Origin: Deferribacteres bacterium
GTDB taxonomy: Bacteria; Zhuqueibacterota; Zhuqueibacteria; Zhuqueibacterales; Geothermadaptataceae
DNA: 6,463 nucleotides
Reading direction: 5' to 3'
Assembly (NCBI GenBank): GCA_020633655.1
Contig: JACKDF010000052.1
Coordinates: 1-6,463, forward strand
The notes beneath the pieces were generated by a model. The model had not been told where the DNA came from, did not search any database, and saw only the letters and a list, made by a program, of their open reading frames with translations. The position numbers and the translations under genes are program-made. Below, one piece after another: positions 6,102-6,463 of this stretch (the stretch's first letter is position 1; each line of letters begins with the position of its first letter).

Positions 6102-6432
6102 TTGCACCAGATAACCTGCTTTATTCATACAATACTCAAGGTATACGGTGGGGCTGAGTCATAACAGCTTACTTCTGATCCAAACGTCCATTTTCTAAAG
6201 CGAAAGCGGCCTTGCTGAGCGTAACGCACATTCCACTCGGCGGGACGCCTTCGTTCTATTTATGTTTTGACACAGCCCAATCTTGTGGTTGATGAATAAA
6301 GCAAGTTTTATAACAGGTTGCGATTTTTCATAGAATCATTAAATTATGAGGCAGAATTTAGCAATTCAATAGATTCCAGCTTTACCGCATGGCATTTTTA
6401 ACACCGGTTTGGTAAGGAAGAAGGATATCTCA
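6102..6432. other. 331-base intergenic region without a gene
   Basis: I see no credible coding frame here. The first part after the pirin stop has no hairpin with a T-run. The middle (6151-6278) holds the inverted-repeat-bounded element listed separately. The right part (6279-6432) is AT-rich and probably contains the promoter of the gene starting at 6433. The best box pair I found is TTGCGA (6318-6323) and TAAATT (6340-6345), each only 4 of 6 to consensus, so it is weak. Confidence 0.5.
6151..6278. mobile_element. MITE-like or insertion-sequence remnant bounded by 15-base imperfect inverted repeats
   Basis: GGGCTGAGTCATAAC (6151-6165) and the reverse complement of 6264-6278 (GGGCTGTGTCAAAAC) agree at 13 of 15 positions. 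Ends starting GGGCTGTGTCAAAA-like are typical of DDE-transposase insertion sequences (inference from general pattern; I do not name a family). The element is 128 bases and has no room for a transposase. Its interior is more GC-rich than its flanks and holds further inverted repeats: CGAAAGCG (6201-6208) against CGCCTTCG (6246-6253) with one mismatch, GGCG-GGA-CGCC (6239-6249) and GCGT-A-ACGC (6219-6227). No target-site duplication is evident next to the ends, so the copy is probably old. Confidence 0.55.
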
Positions 6433-6463
6433 ATGGCACAAAAAAATGCTGAAGCCATCGTGA
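6433..6463 (+). CDS. Start of an unidentified gene, truncated by window end
   Basis: ATG at 6433 opens a frame reading MAQKNAEAIV to the end of the window. AAGGA at 6421-6425 lies 7 bases upstream, a good Shine-Dalgarno position. Ten residues are too few to name a product. Confidence 0.5.
   Translation, partial: MAQKNAEAIV

Overview
The window looks like bacterial chromosomal DNA of moderate, roughly mid-40s GC (an impression by eye, not computed). Gene families and style (hybrid histidine kinase, exported M28 peptidase of the carboxypeptidase Q type, AT-rich spacers) suggest a member of the Bacteroidota/Calditrichota-like FCB assemblage. Several genes carry clear Shine-Dalgarno sites (GGAGG, AGGAG, GGAG), which is less typical of classical Bacteroidota, so the assignment is tentative.

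Layout. (1) Bases 1-977 (+) hold the C-terminal end of a hybrid sensor histidine kinase: the tail of the ATPase domain plus two tandem receiver domains. (2) After a 202-base spacer comes a secreted zinc peptidase (1180-2565, +) resembling animal carboxypeptidase Q. (3) A convergent junction with a long inverted repeat (2581-2620) separates it from a two-gene minus-strand unit: a short YdeI/OmpD-associated (OmdA-like) protein (4073-3807), followed 33 bases later by a BAHD-type acyltransferase homologue (3773-2649). (4) A 148-base AT-rich divergent region with two inverted repeats separates that unit from a plus-strand set: a MarR regulator with an N-terminal cysteine cluster (4222-4653), a Rossmann NADP-dependent oxidoreductase of the F420-reductase-like family (4708-5349) and a pirin-family cupin (5391-6101). 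(5) Bases 6102-6432 carry no gene but contain a small element bounded by 15-base imperfect terminal inverted repeats (6151-6278), probably a MITE or the remnant of an insertion sequence. (6) The start of another plus-strand gene lies at 6433 and runs off the end.

How the genes may work together. The MarR-oxidoreductase-pirin set reads as a small thiol- or electrophile-responsive operon: a repressor whose only three cysteines lie in its first 12 residues, followed by a nucleotide-dependent reductase and a metal cupin that in some relatives oxidises flavonols. The divergent OmdA-like/acyltransferase pair shares the intergenic region and may be under the same regulator; this is inference. The most unusual coding content is the acyltransferase, which carries both hallmark motifs (HxxxDG and a DFGxG variant) of a family best known from plants and fungi. 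I found no CRISPR array, tRNA, rRNA or complete transposase gene.
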